Positions 43,648-53,129 of a DNA stretch of 64,000 nucleotides are shown here, in pieces. Origin of the DNA: Albimonas donghaensis (GTDB taxonomy: Bacteria > Pseudomonadota > Alphaproteobacteria > Rhodobacterales > Rhodobacteraceae); NCBI RefSeq assembly GCF_900106695.1, contig NZ_FNMZ01000001.1:992001-1056000 (forward strand), written 5' to 3'. Made by a program: the position numbers and the translations under genes. The notes under the pieces are model-generated. The model was given only the letters and a program-made list of their open reading frames with translations, had not been told where the DNA came from and did not search any database. The first letter of the stretch is position 1. Each line of letters begins with the position of its first letter.

Positions 43648-46005
43648 GTGTCGCCCAATGACCCCTTCGGCCGCGCCCCGGGCGAGCGCCGATCCCTGAC
43701 GCGCCCGCTGGCGCTGGCGGCGATCGCGCTGGGATTCGCCGGGCTGATCGGGGCCGGCTGGCTGGAATTCGGCGACGCGACGCGACGCCCCGGGCCGGTC
43801 GTCGCGCCGGATCCGGGCGCGGCCCCGGATGCGCGGTCCCCCGTCGCCGACCCCGTCGCCGACCCCGCCCGCGCCCCCGCCCGCGCCGCGCGCGTGGAAG
43901 ACCTGTCCCCGTTCGAGCGGGCCTTCTACCATCGCGGCGCGGCCGGCGTCGCGCGGCTCTACAGGGACGGGGACCGGGTGGGGGCGGAGCTGGAGGTCCT
44001 GCGCCTGGTCCGGCGTTTTCCGGGCGTGACGTCGCTGCGCATCGCCGCTGTCCGGCTGGCGGCGGAGCGCGGGGACGCCGCCGCCGCCGCCACCCAGTTC
44101 CTCGCCGCGGCGCAGGCCGGGCTGCGCGAGATCGAGCCCTATGCGACCGCGCCGCTCTATGCCGGGATGCGCAACGAAGCGGCCTACGCCTTGGCGCTGA
44201 AGCTGCTGGAGAGCAGGAGGGCCGAAGAGACCGCTGCGGCGCCTGAAGATGACGCCGCGTCCGACCCCCCGGAGGTTTCGCCCCCGCCGGCCCATGCGCC
44301 CGTCCCCGCGCCCCTGGTCGACGGCGCCGCGGTGATCGCCGCCGGCAACTCGGAATGGTCGGAGATCGACGGCGCGGTGCGGGCCTATATCTCCATGCCC
44401 CCCGCCCCGCAGGGACCGCCCCCGGTGATCGGCGGCGCCTCTCCCGCCGCCGCCCTGCTCAACCGCCTGATCGCCGCGGGCCGCGCCGCGGGCAATCACG
44501 GCGACTTCTACGAGAACCGCGACGACGACCACTCCCCCTTCGATCTCGCGCGCTTCCCGCTGATCACCCCGGTCGAGCACGCGCCCGAAGCCCGGGTCGC
44601 CGGCTTCGCCCGCAGCGCGCCGCTGGGGCTGGCGCTGACCGTGGCGGGAAAGACCGCGCCGCCGCTGTTCGGCAACTCCTCCACCGCGATCACCAAGGGC
44701 GAGGGCTGGCGCTCCATCGCCCGGCAGATGGTCAGCTCGCCCGAGACGGCGCAGGAGCTGTGGCGCGAATACGCCTCGAACCAGATCTACATCTATCCCG
44801 AGCATCGCGACCACGATCCGCTCTACGGGGACCTGTTCCCGGCCAACACGCCCTATCAGATCGTCACCCAGGGCAGTTCCTGGTCCGACCGCGCGGCGAT
44901 GGAGAGCGTGGCGACGATCCTCGCCGCCTTCCGCCCCGAGACCAAGGCCGCGCTGGTGCGCGAGCGGCTGATCGCGCCCACGGTGCAGATGATCTGGCGG
45001 CGCTGCCAGGCGGGGATCGTGACCGATGCGGACTATCTCTCGCCCCGGGCGCATCCCAGCGTCTTCCCCCCCGAAACCGTCGAGCCCGAGCGCATGGTCC
45101 GCATGGCCAACGCGCTCCTGCCCGAAGAGATCCCGCCCGCGCCCCGCCTCCAGCTTCTGGATCAGCGCCGGCCGGCGAAGGGGGTCAGCCTTTTCGGCGA
45201 CGGTCTGAGCGAGACCCTGTTCGAAACCCCGTCCGCCATCGCCCTGCTGTTCCGCGGGGTGGATGAGCGGATGCGTTTCACCGTCACCGCCGCGGGCTCC
45301 GTCGATCCCAACGGCCGGCCGCTGGAATTCCGCTGGGCGCTGATGCGCGGCGATCCCGAGCGGGTGACGATCCGCCCGCTGGGCGATGACGGCCAGGCGG
45401 CGGAGATCACCGTGGACTGGCAGCAGGACGTCCCGGTCCCCGGCGATCCGGCCCTGAACTCGCAGCGGGTGGAGGTGGCGGTCTTCGTGGACAACGGGGC
45501 CTGGATCTCGGCCCCCGCCTTCGTTTCGGTGGCCTTTCCACCGCGGCAGCACCGGATCTACGGGCCCGAGGGGCGGCTCGACATGGTGGATTACGATGCG
45601 CTGTCGCGGCAGGACGTCTACGCGGACCCGTTGCTCTGGCCGCTGCGGGAATGGCGCGACGTGGCGCTGCATGACCGGCAGGGGCGTCCGCTGGGCTGGA
45701 CCCGCAGCGCCGACGAGTCCTTCGCCCGCTTCACCCGTCACGGCGCGCAGGTGACCGAGACCGACGACCTCGGCCGCCCGGTCCGCGCCGTGTCGATGGC
45801 CTATCCGGTGCTCAACGAAGGCCCCTACCAGCGCCGCGTGGCGCAGCTGCCCGCGGGGCGCGAACTGCTTTACGACTATGCCGGGCCCGACGACCTGCAG
45901 GGCGTGGCGCGGCTTGCGCCGCCCCGCGCACCGGACGCCGCGGCCCCGTCGTCCGACGGCGCCCCGCCCGCGCCTGCCGCCACCGACGCCTTTTCCGCCG
46001 ACTGA
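43648..46005 (+). CDS. large membrane-anchored protein of unknown function
   Basis: The product is about 785 residues, GTG start at 43648 with GGGAGG seven bases upstream. A short N-terminus, one membrane helix (LALAAIALGFAGLIGAGWL) and a Pro/Ala linker precede a helical TPR-like region (about 85-190). A second Pro-rich linker leads to a large conserved-looking region (about 270-500) with NRDDDHSPFDLARFP, FGNSSTAITKGEGWRS, IYIYPEHRDHDPLYGDLFPA and QGSSWSDRAAM. An Ig/PKD-like segment (about 520-640) contains GSVDPNGRPLEFRW and a final domain follows. The bulk would face the periplasm. I do not recognise a characterised family; His/Asp-rich motifs such as EHRDHD might bind metal. Confidence 0.72.
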   Translation: MSPNDPFGRAPGERRSLTRPLALAAIALGFAGLIGAGWLEFGDATRRPGPVVAPDPGAAPDARSPVADPVADPARAPARAARVEDLSPFERAFYHRGAAGVARLYRDGDRVGAELEVLRLVRRFPGVTSLRIAAVRLAAERGDAAAAATQFLAAAQAGLREIEPYATAPLYAGMRNEAAYALALKLLESRRAEETAAAPEDDAASDPPEVSPPPAHAPVPAPLVDGAAVIAAGNSEWSEIDGAVRAYISMPPAPQGPPPVIGGASPAAALLNRLIAAGRAAGNHGDFYENRDDDHSPFDLARFPLITPVEHAPEARVAGFARSAPLGLALTVAGKTAPPLFGNSSTAITKGEGWRSIARQMVSSPETAQELWREYASNQIYIYPEHRDHDPLYGDLFPANTPYQIVTQGSSWSDRAAMESVATILAAFRPETKAALVRERLIAPTVQMIWRRCQAGIVTDADYLSPRAHPSVFPPETVEPERMVRMANALLPEEIPPAPRLQLLDQRRPAKGVSLFGDGLSETLFETPSAIALLFRGVDERMRFTVTAAGSVDPNGRPLEFRWALMRGDPERVTIRPLGDDGQAAEITVDWQQDVPVPGDPALNSQRVEVAVFVDNGAWISAPAFVSVAFPPRQHRIYGPEGRLDMVDYDALSRQDVYADPLLWPLREWRDVALHDRQGRPLGWTRSADESFARFTRHGAQVTETDDLGRPVRAVSMAYPVLNEGPYQRRVAQLPAGRELLYDYAGPDDLQGVARLAPPRAPDAAAPSSDGAPPAPAATDAFSAD

Positions 46006-46054
46006 CGCGCGATTTCCGCGCCGCCCGTCAGCCTCTCATCCAGGACCCCCGATC

Positions 46055-46939
46055 ATGACCGACGACCAGCCCTCCCCCGACCCGGAGGCCGAGACCGAAA
46101 CCGACCCGCTCACGCTGGCCTATGACCGCGCGCTGACGCGGGAGAAGGCGGGCGACGCGCTCGGCGCCGCCGAGGCCTGGCGCGAGGTGCTGGCGCTCGA
46201 TCCCGCCGACCATGGCGGCGCGGCGGTGCGGCTGGCGGCGCTGGGCGCGGCGGCGGACCCGGACCGGGCCTCGCCGGCCTATGTGGCGACGCTGTTCGAC
46301 CAGCACGCCGCGTCCTTCGAGGACATCCTCGTGGGCAAGCTCGGCTACCGCGCGCCCGAGCGGCTGGCGCAGCTGATCGAGGCGACCGGCGGGCGCAAGG
46401 ACGCGGATGGCGACGACACGCTCGCCCTGCTCGACCTGGGCTGCGGCACCGGGCTGATGGCGGCGGCGCTGGGACCGCTCGCGGGCCATGCCACCGGCGT
46501 CGACCTGTCCGAGGAGATGCTGGGCGAGGCCGATGAGCGCGAGCTCTACGACGAACTCTATGTGGGCGACGCGGTGGCCTTCCTGCACGCCCCGGCGGAG
46601 GACGAGGACGGCGACGTCGCCGGTCCCTGGGACCTGATCTGCGCCGCCGACGTGCTGCCCTATCTGGGCGCGCTGGAGGATCTGTTCTCCGGCGTCTTCG
46701 CGCAGCTGCATCCGGGCGGGCGCTTCGCGTTCTCGACCGAGACGCTCTCCCCCGCCGCCTTCGACGGCCGGCCCTGGCGCATCGGCCCCCACCAGCGTTT
46801 CCACCATTCGGAAGCCTATATCCGCGACGGGCTCGCCGCCGCGGGGTTCGAGATCCTGGTGGTCGAGGACTGGGTGATCCGCACCAATCTCGGCGATCCC
46901 GAGCCCGGTCACCTGGTGGTCGCCCGCCGCCCGGCCTGA
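46055..46939 (+). CDS. SAM-dependent methyltransferase with an N-terminal TPR-like segment
   Basis: The product is 294 residues. An N-terminal helical pair (LAYDRALTREKAGDALGAAE, then LDPADHGGAAVRLAALG) resembles a TPR. A class I methyltransferase domain follows, with YVATLFDQHAASFED, motif I LLDLGCGTGLMAAALG, ATGVDLSEEML and LICAADVLPYLG. Relatives with this layout are common in alphaproteobacteria, and the substrate is not known. It begins 49 bases after the 785-residue protein gene, on the same strand. Confidence 0.85.
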   Translation: MTDDQPSPDPEAETETDPLTLAYDRALTREKAGDALGAAEAWREVLALDPADHGGAAVRLAALGAAADPDRASPAYVATLFDQHAASFEDILVGKLGYRAPERLAQLIEATGGRKDADGDDTLALLDLGCGTGLMAAALGPLAGHATGVDLSEEMLGEADERELYDELYVGDAVAFLHAPAEDEDGDVAGPWDLICAADVLPYLGALEDLFSGVFAQLHPGGRFAFSTETLSPAAFDGRPWRIGPHQRFHHSEAYIRDGLAAAGFEILVVEDWVIRTNLGDPEPGHLVVARRPA

Positions 46940-46943
46940 GCCC

Positions 46944-46970
46944 GGCGGCGGGCGGGCGGGCGGGCGGGCG
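46944..46970. repeat. GCGG tetranucleotide repeat
   Basis: About six GCGG units lie between the convergent methyltransferase and hydrolase genes. Four or more G-runs on one strand could fold as a G-quadruplex. Copy number may vary. Confidence 0.7.
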
Positions 46971-46975
46971 CGGAT

Positions 46976-47698
46976 TCAGTCCAGTTTGGCGAGGAAGGCG
47001 TTGACCGCTTCGGCCACCGCTTCGGGCGCCTCGTTGGGCAGGAGATGGCCGCCCTTGATGCAGGCGTATTCGCCCTGCGGCATGGCGGCGGCCATCTTCT
47101 CCATGGTCCGGGCGGGCGCGGTGGCGTCGTCGTCGCCCGCGAGGCAGAGCGCCGGCTGGCTCACCCGCTCCAGGTCCGCGCGGCGATTGAAGGTGGTCAG
47201 GCAGCGGACCACGTCGCGATAGACCTTCTCCGGCAGCGCCCCCATCGAGTCGACGAAGCGCGCCACCCGCGCCTCCGACACCCCGCGGGCCTCCAGATCT
47301 TTCGCCGAGCCGCGGGCGAGTTCGGGCATGGTCATCCCCTCGTCCAGCGGCTTCAGGCGGGCGGCGAGGAACTGCGTCTTGAAGCTGTCGTCGCGGCCGC
47401 CGAAGGCCGGCGAGGTGGCGATGGCGACGAAGGCGCGGACCTTGCCGGGATGGGTCAGCGCGGTTTCCAGCGCCAGCATGCCGCCGAAGGAATGGCCGAC
47501 GATCACCGCCTCGCCGTCCGCCAGGGCGTCGATCTTGCCCGCCAGCCAGTCGGCGAGCCCCGCGAAGCTGGCCTCGCCGCCCCAGGGCTCGTCGCCCCAG
47601 CCCGGCAGGTTCAGCGCGACCGAGCCGGGGACCAGCGGGGTCACGTCATGGAAACTCTCGGCGCCGGCGCCGATGCCGTGGATGAAGATGACGGTCAT
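46976..47698 (-). CDS. alpha/beta-hydrolase-fold protein
   Basis: The protein has 240 residues. The oxyanion-type start VIFIHGIGAGAESF, the nucleophile elbow VGHSFGG (Ser about 84) and the C-terminal His in GGHLLPNEAPEAV are present. The acid residue is probably the Asp in AGDDDATAPA. Layout resembles the esterase/BioH/2-hydroxymuconate hydrolase class; substrate unknown. ATG 47698 is chosen as the start of the core sheet, with GAGGAG upstream; longer frames reaching 48232 are unsupported GC-rich sequence. Confidence 0.87.
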   Translation of the reverse strand: MTVIFIHGIGAGAESFHDVTPLVPGSVALNLPGWGDEPWGGEASFAGLADWLAGKIDALADGEAVIVGHSFGGMLALETALTHPGKVRAFVAIATSPAFGGRDDSFKTQFLAARLKPLDEGMTMPELARGSAKDLEARGVSEARVARFVDSMGALPEKVYRDVVRCLTTFNRRADLERVSQPALCLAGDDDATAPARTMEKMAAAMPQGEYACIKGGHLLPNEAPEAVAEAVNAFLAKLD

Positions 47699-48144
47699 GC
47701 CTTGGGGCTCCTCTCCCGTTGCGGCCGGTCTGGGCGCCGGCGGTCGGGCGACACAGGACGCGGCGCGGGGCGTGAGGTCAAGGCGGCGCGGGGGCCGGGG
47801 GACGCGCGGTCGCGGTCCTTCTCCGGTCCCTCTGCGCTCCGCCCGCTCCGGCTGCCCCCGGTTCCCGTGGGGGGCCGGGGCGAGCCGATGCTCCCCCCCG
47901 CCCCTGCGGGCAACCCGCGCCCCGGTCGCCTCGCCGCGCGGGCGCCCCCCTGACCACCGGCGCGAGGCGCGTCGCGCGGCGTCCTCGGCGGATCGCCGGC
48001 GGCAAGGGTGGTTGCCCCCGCGCAACCACCCGGACCCGAGCGACGCCGCCATCCCGCCGCCGTGGTGGACAGCTCCCCTCCCCGCCGCTAGTTCGATCCC
48101 CGGCGCGCCCCGACGCGCAAACCACACGCCGGACCTCCATTCCC
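47699..48144. other. gene-free divergent region
   Basis: The stretch is 446 bases between the divergent hydrolase and DMT transporter genes. Reading frames cross it on both strands, but they are Arg/Pro/Gly-rich with no start signals or recognisable domains. No promoter, terminator or RNA gene was identified. Confidence 0.45.
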
Positions 48145-49134
48145 ATGACCCGTCCCGATCCCTCGGCCGTCCCCTCGGCCGCGCCCGTGGCGCCCATGCC
48201 GATCGTCGTCGCGACCGACGCCGCCTCCGCATCCTCTCCTCCCGTCTCCGCCGCCGAAACCCGCCGCGGCTTCATCCTCGTGGCGCTCGGCGTCATGGTC
48301 TTCGTGCCCGATGCGCTGGTGATGCGGCTGGTGGACATCGACGCCTTCGCCATGGCGGTCTGCCGGGGCGTGTTCGGCGGCCTGGTGATGACGCTGGGCT
48401 GCGTCATCGCCTATGGCCGCGCCCTGCCCGCCGCGATCCGCGCGCTCGGCCCCTGGGGGATCGCGCTGGCCGGGCTCGAGGCCGCCTCGACCGTGCTGTT
48501 CTGCCTGTCCATCGCCTGGACCTCGGTCGCCAACGCCATGCTGGCCTTCGCCGCCACCCCGATGCTCGCCGCCCTCATCGCCCGCGTGGCGCTGGGCGAG
48601 CGGATCCCCGCCCAGACCGCCGCCGCCATCGCCGCCACGGTCGCGGGCCTCGGCCTCGTCGCCTTCGGGACCTGGACCGAGGGGGGCCTGGGCTTCGCGG
48701 GGCTTGCCGCCGGCCTGCTCTCGGCGCTGACCATCGCGCTGTTCTTCGTGCTGCTGCGCGTGCTCAAGGCCAATTCCGCGGCCCCGGTGATCGGACCGGG
48801 CTGGCTGCTGGGGGCGGTGATCGCCCTGCCCTTCGCCACGTTCGAGCCGATGACCGCCGGCCAGTGGATCGGCGCCTTCGCCACCGGCGGCGTGATCCTG
48901 CCGCTGGCCATCACCCTGGTCGCCTGGGGCTCGCGCTCCCTGCCCGCGGCGGAGACCTCGATGATGACCCTGCTCGAGGTCGTGGCCGGCCCGATCCTGG
49001 TCTGGGCGGTGATCGGCGAATTCCCGGGCGCCTGGACGCTGGCCGGCGGCGCGGTGGTGCTGGCCGCGCTGACGCTGCATTCCCTGTGGCGGCTGCGCGG
49101 GGGCGCGGGGCGCGCCGCCGCCGCCGCGGCCTGA
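48145..49134 (+). CDS. DMT-superfamily (EamA-like) transporter
   Basis: The product is 329 residues. A hydrophilic Ala/Pro/Ser-rich N-terminus of about 40 residues is followed by about ten membrane helices in two halves (FAMAVCRGVFGGLVMTLG; TSVANAMLAFAATPMLAALI; and ETSMMTLLEVVAGPILVW near the end). The last motif is typical for EamA carriers. It is not closely similar to the transporter at 35981. The long N-terminus may reflect a start further downstream (no better Met before the first helix). Substrate unknown. It is followed by the ridA gene. Confidence 0.85.
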   Translation: MTRPDPSAVPSAAPVAPMPIVVATDAASASSPPVSAAETRRGFILVALGVMVFVPDALVMRLVDIDAFAMAVCRGVFGGLVMTLGCVIAYGRALPAAIRALGPWGIALAGLEAASTVLFCLSIAWTSVANAMLAFAATPMLAALIARVALGERIPAQTAAAIAATVAGLGLVAFGTWTEGGLGFAGLAAGLLSALTIALFFVLLRVLKANSAAPVIGPGWLLGAVIALPFATFEPMTAGQWIGAFATGGVILPLAITLVAWGSRSLPAAETSMMTLLEVVAGPILVWAVIGEFPGAWTLAGGAVVLAALTLHSLWRLRGGAGRAAAAAA

Positions 49135-49243
49135 CCCCGCGGGGGCCGGGGCTGGCGCAGCCCCGGCCGGCGAGGCAGGATCGGCCCCGCCAAGCGCCCG
49201 ACAAGCCCCCCGCCAAGCCCCCGCCCAACCGGAGCCCCGACCC

Positions 49244-49636
49244 GTGAAATCCCACACCCCGCCCGAGATCCGCCCCCCCTTCGCGCACTATTCCCACGGC
49301 ATCGAGGTCGGGCCCGGCGCCCGCTGGCTGTTCTCCTCCGGCCAGCTCGGGCTCGCCCCCGACGACAGCCTGCCCGAGGGGGCCGAGGCCCAGGCCGAGC
49401 GCGCCTTCGCCAATCTCGACGCGGTGCTCGCCTCCGCCGGCATGACCCGCGCCGACGTGGTCCGGCTGAACAGCTTCGTCACCGCGCGCGAGCACATGGC
49501 GGGCTACATGGCGGCGCGCGACCGCTGGGTGGCGGGGCTGGACCCCGCGCCGGCCTCGACCCTGGTCATCGTCGCCGGCTTCACCCGCCCCGAATTCGTG
49601 GTGGAGATCGAGATGACCGCGGCGCGCGAGCCCTGA
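49244..49636 (+). CDS. RidA-family (YjgF/YER057c) protein
   Basis: The product is 130 residues with the RidA core: FSSGQLGLAPDD, AFANLDAVLASAGMTRADVVRL, and a C-terminal ASTLVIVAGFTRPEFVVEIE. True RidA enzymes deaminate reactive enamine/imine intermediates using an Arg around position 105; here the matching segment reads APASTLVIVAGFTRP without the RS/CVxV form, so the exact subgroup (RidA or Rid1-7) is uncertain. The start is GTG at 49244. It lies 109 bases after the DMT gene. Confidence 0.87.
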   Translation: MKSHTPPEIRPPFAHYSHGIEVGPGARWLFSSGQLGLAPDDSLPEGAEAQAERAFANLDAVLASAGMTRADVVRLNSFVTAREHMAGYMAARDRWVAGLDPAPASTLVIVAGFTRPEFVVEIEMTAAREP

Positions 49637-49752
49637 AGGCCACGGTCCCGCGACCTCGCGCCCCATCCGCGCCGCAATGCCTCCGCCTCCGGGGCCGGAT
49701 CGGTTAACGTCCCCAAGCGCCCCCCTTCGCACGCCGAGCCCGGAACCTGGCC

Positions 49753-50769
49753 ATGCCGAGACCCAGCCCCGTCGCCCCCGCCGCCGACCGCCCCGCGTTT
49801 CCCCGACCCCGCCGGCAGGCGGTCCGCGCCGTCGCGGCCGCGCTTTCGCTGGCCCTCGCCGCCGCGCCCGCGCAGGGCGCGGATGTCGGCGGCGGCCTGT
49901 TGCGGCTGGTCAACGCCAACGTCTCCGACAAGGCCACGGGCGCGCTCGCCATGCTCGGCATGACCCTGGTGCCGAGCGAGACCGCCTCCACCCTCTACCT
50001 CAACACCGGCTCGGGCGAGGGGATGGACTACCAGGCCTCGCAGCTTGGCGGCGCCTTCACGGTGTCGGAGAGCTTCCCGCTCTATCTCGAGGGATTCGCA
50101 GGATATTCGCGTTACGATCCGGTCTTCGTCTTCACCGACGGGGTCGACCAGTCGCGGCTGCCCACCAAGTGGACCAGCATCGGCGCCACCGGCGGCGTCG
50201 GGTGGGATTTCAAGCTCACCGACACGCTGGTCCTGCGCCCGATCTTCAACGTCGCGCTCGGCCATGTGGAAAGCGACGCCCGTCTGCTCGGCCGCATCGT
50301 GTCGAACCGGCTGGATGTGGATCTCGATTTCCTCAAGGACGGGTCGATGACCGCCGGCGGGCTCGGCGCCTCGGTGATGCTCGACTACGCCTATTACCGG
50401 CCCGAGCATGAGATCGACATCGAGCTGCGCTACACCCACATGCATCTGGAGCCGATCCTGGGCTCCGACGCCATCAACGCCTCCTCCGACGCGATGACGC
50501 TGGGGCTGTGGTCGCGGCTGCGGGTGCCGACCGGGATCACGATGTTCGGAGGGCCGCTGCGGTCGGTGTTCGAGTTCTCCGGCTCGCTCCTGCCCGGCGA
50601 CCAGGGCGAGGTGCTGCACACCGGGTGGCTGGCGCAGATCGGCACGGGGCTGGAATTCGACACGTCCAAGACCTGGGTGCCGCTGGTCACCCGCACAAGG
50701 ATCATGCTGCGCTACACTCAGGGCGAGGAGCTGACCGGGTTCTCCGTCGGCCTCGCCGCCAGCTTCTGA
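49753..50769 (+). CDS. outer-membrane beta-barrel protein (solitary autotransporter-barrel-like)
   Basis: The product is 338 residues. A basic N-terminus and hydrophobic core ([18 protein letters not shown]) form a signal peptide. The body alternates polar and hydrophobic residues as in transmembrane strands ([46 protein letters not shown]) and ends in Phe (FSVGLAASF), the outer-membrane assembly signal. This resembles a solitary autotransporter-type barrel without passenger; the assignment is by pattern only. The VIT1/CCC1 gene starts two bases after the stop, so the two are co-transcribed. Confidence 0.75.
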   Translation: MPRPSPVAPAADRPAFPRPRRQAVRAVAAALSLALAAAPAQGADVGGGLLRLVNANVSDKATGALAMLGMTLVPSETASTLYLNTGSGEGMDYQASQLGGAFTVSESFPLYLEGFAGYSRYDPVFVFTDGVDQSRLPTKWTSIGATGGVGWDFKLTDTLVLRPIFNVALGHVESDARLLGRIVSNRLDVDLDFLKDGSMTAGGLGASVMLDYAYYRPEHEIDIELRYTHMHLEPILGSDAINASSDAMTLGLWSRLRVPTGITMFGGPLRSVFEFSGSLLPGDQGEVLHTGWLAQIGTGLEFDTSKTWVPLVTRTRIMLRYTQGEELTGFSVGLAASF

Positions 50770-50770
50770 G

Positions 50771-51484
50771 ATGGGCGAGGCCGCGCCGGGCAAGGGCGCC
50801 GCCGGCCGGCTGGGCGACGTGCTGCGCGAGCTGGTCTATGGCGGCAATGACGGCGTGGTCACCACCTTCGCCATCGTCGCCGGGTTCGAAGGCGCGGGCG
50901 CGGAGGGGGCGGCGGAGGTCGGGGGCGCCGCCGTGCTGCTCTTCGGGCTGGCCAACCTCTTCGCCGACGCCACCGCGATGGGGCTGGGGGCGTTTCTCGC
51001 CGCCCGCTCGGCCGACGACGTGTCGCGGGCCCGCCATGCGGTCCGCGAGCGGGCGCGGGCGGCGGACCCGGAGGGCGCGAGGGCAGACGTCGCCGCGGCG
51101 CTGCGGGCGCGCGGACTGGAGGCGGAGGACGCGCAGGCCATGGCCGGCATCCTCGCCCGCGCGCCGGAGCTGGACGCGGATTTCGCGGATGGAAGACTGG
51201 GGCCCGCGCCGGCGGAGGCGGAGCGTCCGGTGCGCGGCGCGCTGGCGACCTTCGCGAGCTTCGTGACCTGCGGCGCGGCGCCGCTCGCCCCCTACCTGCT
51301 GGGCGTGTCGGGCGACGCGGCGTTCGGCCTGTCGCTGACGGCCTCGCTGGGGGCGCTGGCGGGACTGGGATTGCTGCGCTGGCGGGTCAGCGACCTTCCC
51401 GCGGCGCGCGCATTGGGGGAAACGCTGGCCGTGGGCATCGCCTGCGGGGCCGTCGCCTACGCCGTCGGGCTGGCGTTCCGGTGA
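50771..51484 (+). CDS. VIT1/CCC1-family transporter (iron/manganese)
   Basis: The product is 237 residues. The N-terminal [21 protein letters not shown] and [19 protein letters not shown] are family signatures with the transport-site residues. A cytoplasmic charged loop (about 78-150) and three C-terminal helices follow. Plant and yeast relatives move Fe2+ or Mn2+ into vacuoles; bacterial members probably export or detoxify these metals. The gene begins one base after the TGA of the outer-membrane barrel gene, which points to coupling of the two, though why is unclear. Confidence 0.88.
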   Translation: MGEAAPGKGAAGRLGDVLRELVYGGNDGVVTTFAIVAGFEGAGAEGAAEVGGAAVLLFGLANLFADATAMGLGAFLAARSADDVSRARHAVRERARAADPEGARADVAAALRARGLEAEDAQAMAGILARAPELDADFADGRLGPAPAEAERPVRGALATFASFVTCGAAPLAPYLLGVSGDAAFGLSLTASLGALAGLGLLRWRVSDLPAARALGETLAVGIACGAVAYAVGLAFR

Positions 51485-51599
51485 CCTGTCATTCCGGTTG
51501 AGGTTCCGATCGCAACCGCTGGACGCGAAATGGTTTTACCCCAAGCCGGGGCCTTCTCGCCCACTATGTGAAGAGCGCGCGAGAAGAGGTTGATCCGGC

Positions 51600-52994
51600 T
51601 CAGAAATGCAGCGCCCGGCCATAGGCGGACAGAACGCTCTCATGCATCATCTCGGAGAGCGTGGGATGCGGGAACACCGTTTCCATCAGCTCGGCCTCGG
51701 TGGTCTCCAGCGTCTTGCCGACTACATAGCCCTGGATCAGCTCGGTCACTTCGGCGCCGACCATATGCGCGCCCAGCAGCTCTCCCGTGCCGGCGTCGAA
51801 GATGGTCTTGATCAGCCCCTCCGGCTCGCCCAGCGCGATGGCCTTGCCGTTGCCGATGAAGGGGAAACGACCGACCTTCACCTCATGCCCCGCCGCCTTG
51901 GCCTTGGCCTCGGTCAGCCCGACGGAGGCGATCTGCGGGTGGCAATAGGTGCAGCCGGCGATGGAGGTGGCGGGCGTCGCATGGGCGTTCCGCCCCGCGA
52001 TCAGCTCGGCCACCATCACGCCTTCATGGCTGGCCTTGTGCGCGAGCCACGGCGCGCCGGCGATGTCGCCGATGGCCCATAGCCCCGCCACGCCGGTGCG
52101 GCACTGCTTGTCCACGACCACATGCGACCGGTCGACCTTCACCCCGGCCTCTTCCAGCCCGAGCCCCTCGACATTGCCGACGATGCCGACGGCGGAGATC
52201 ACGGTATCGACCTCCAGCGTCTCGGTCTTTCCGTCCTTCTCGATATGGGCGACGACCTTGCCCCTGGACTTCTCCAGCTTGGCGACCTTGGTGCCTTCGC
52301 GGATCTTCATTCCCTGTTTCTCGAAGGATTTCCGGGCGAAGGCGGCGATTTCCTCATCCTCGACGGGAAGGATGCGCTCCATCACCTCGACGACCGTGGT
52401 TTCGGCCCCGAGCGTGTTGAAAAAGCTCGCGAATTCGATCCCGATGGCGCCTGACCCGATGACCAGCAGTTTCCTGGGCATCCGGGGCGGGTTCAGCGCG
52501 TCCTTGTAGTTCCAGACCTGGTCGCCGTCGCGCTCCAGCCCCGGCAGTTCGCGGGCCCGGGCGCCGGTGGCGAGGATGATGTCCTTGGCGGTCAGCACCC
52601 GCTCGCCCTTGTCGGTCTTGACCGAGACCTTGCCCTTGCCGGCGAGCTTGGCCTCCCCGGACACGACCTCGATCTTGTTCTTTTTCATCAGGTGGCCGAT
52701 GCCGGAGACCAGCTGCGCCGAGACCTTGCGCGACCGCTTGACCACCGCGTCGAGGTCGAAGTCGACCCCCTCCGCCTTCAGCCCGAACTCCTTGGCCCGG
52801 TGCATCAGGTGGAAGACCTCGGCCGAGCGCAGCAGCGCCTTGGTCGGGATGCAGCCCCAGTTGAGGCAGATGCCGCCGAGGTGCTCCCGCTCCACCACCG
52901 CGGTCTTCAGGCCGAGCTGCGCGGCCCGGATCGCGGCGACGTAGCCGCCGGGGCCTGCGCCGATCACGACGACGTCGAATGAGTCCGCGGCCAT
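51600..52994 (-). CDS. lpdA: dihydrolipoyl dehydrogenase (E3), pyruvate-dehydrogenase type
   Basis: This flavoprotein of 464 residues reoxidises the lipoyl groups of 2-oxoacid dehydrogenase complexes with NAD+. Seen are the FAD site VVVIGAGPGGYVAAIRAAQ, the redox disulfide C43/C48 in GGICLNWGCIPTKALLRSAE, an NAD site (VIGSGAIGIEFASFF), and the interface His-Glu in VFPHPTLSEMMHES. The CLNWGC form of the disulfide motif is the one usually seen with pyruvate dehydrogenase in alphaproteobacteria, while the 2-oxoglutarate form is CLNxGC with other residues. No E1 or E2 gene is adjacent. AGGAG-like GGGAGAAA precedes ATG 52994. Confidence 0.95.
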   Translation of the reverse strand: MAADSFDVVVIGAGPGGYVAAIRAAQLGLKTAVVEREHLGGICLNWGCIPTKALLRSAEVFHLMHRAKEFGLKAEGVDFDLDAVVKRSRKVSAQLVSGIGHLMKKNKIEVVSGEAKLAGKGKVSVKTDKGERVLTAKDIILATGARARELPGLERDGDQVWNYKDALNPPRMPRKLLVIGSGAIGIEFASFFNTLGAETTVVEVMERILPVEDEEIAAFARKSFEKQGMKIREGTKVAKLEKSRGKVVAHIEKDGKTETLEVDTVISAVGIVGNVEGLGLEEAGVKVDRSHVVVDKQCRTGVAGLWAIGDIAGAPWLAHKASHEGVMVAELIAGRNAHATPATSIAGCTYCHPQIASVGLTEAKAKAAGHEVKVGRFPFIGNGKAIALGEPEGLIKTIFDAGTGELLGAHMVGAEVTELIQGYVVGKTLETTEAELMETVFPHPTLSEMMHESVLSAYGRALHF

Positions 52995-53129
52995 GGGCTT
53001 TTCTCCCGTCCGGTTGTCCTGTTGTCTTCGGCATTTACCTCACGGCGAGGGCGCGCGTGAAGCGAAAGCGTCGCAAGCATGTTGCGAAGTGATGCGGGAT
53101 CGGGACCCATTGGGTCCGCGCCGCGCCCG

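Noticed and set aside
47695-48137. Possible small genes in the 446-base gap between the hydrolase and DMT transporter
   Set aside because: All frames are Arg/Pro/Gly-rich with no ribosome-binding sites or conserved features.
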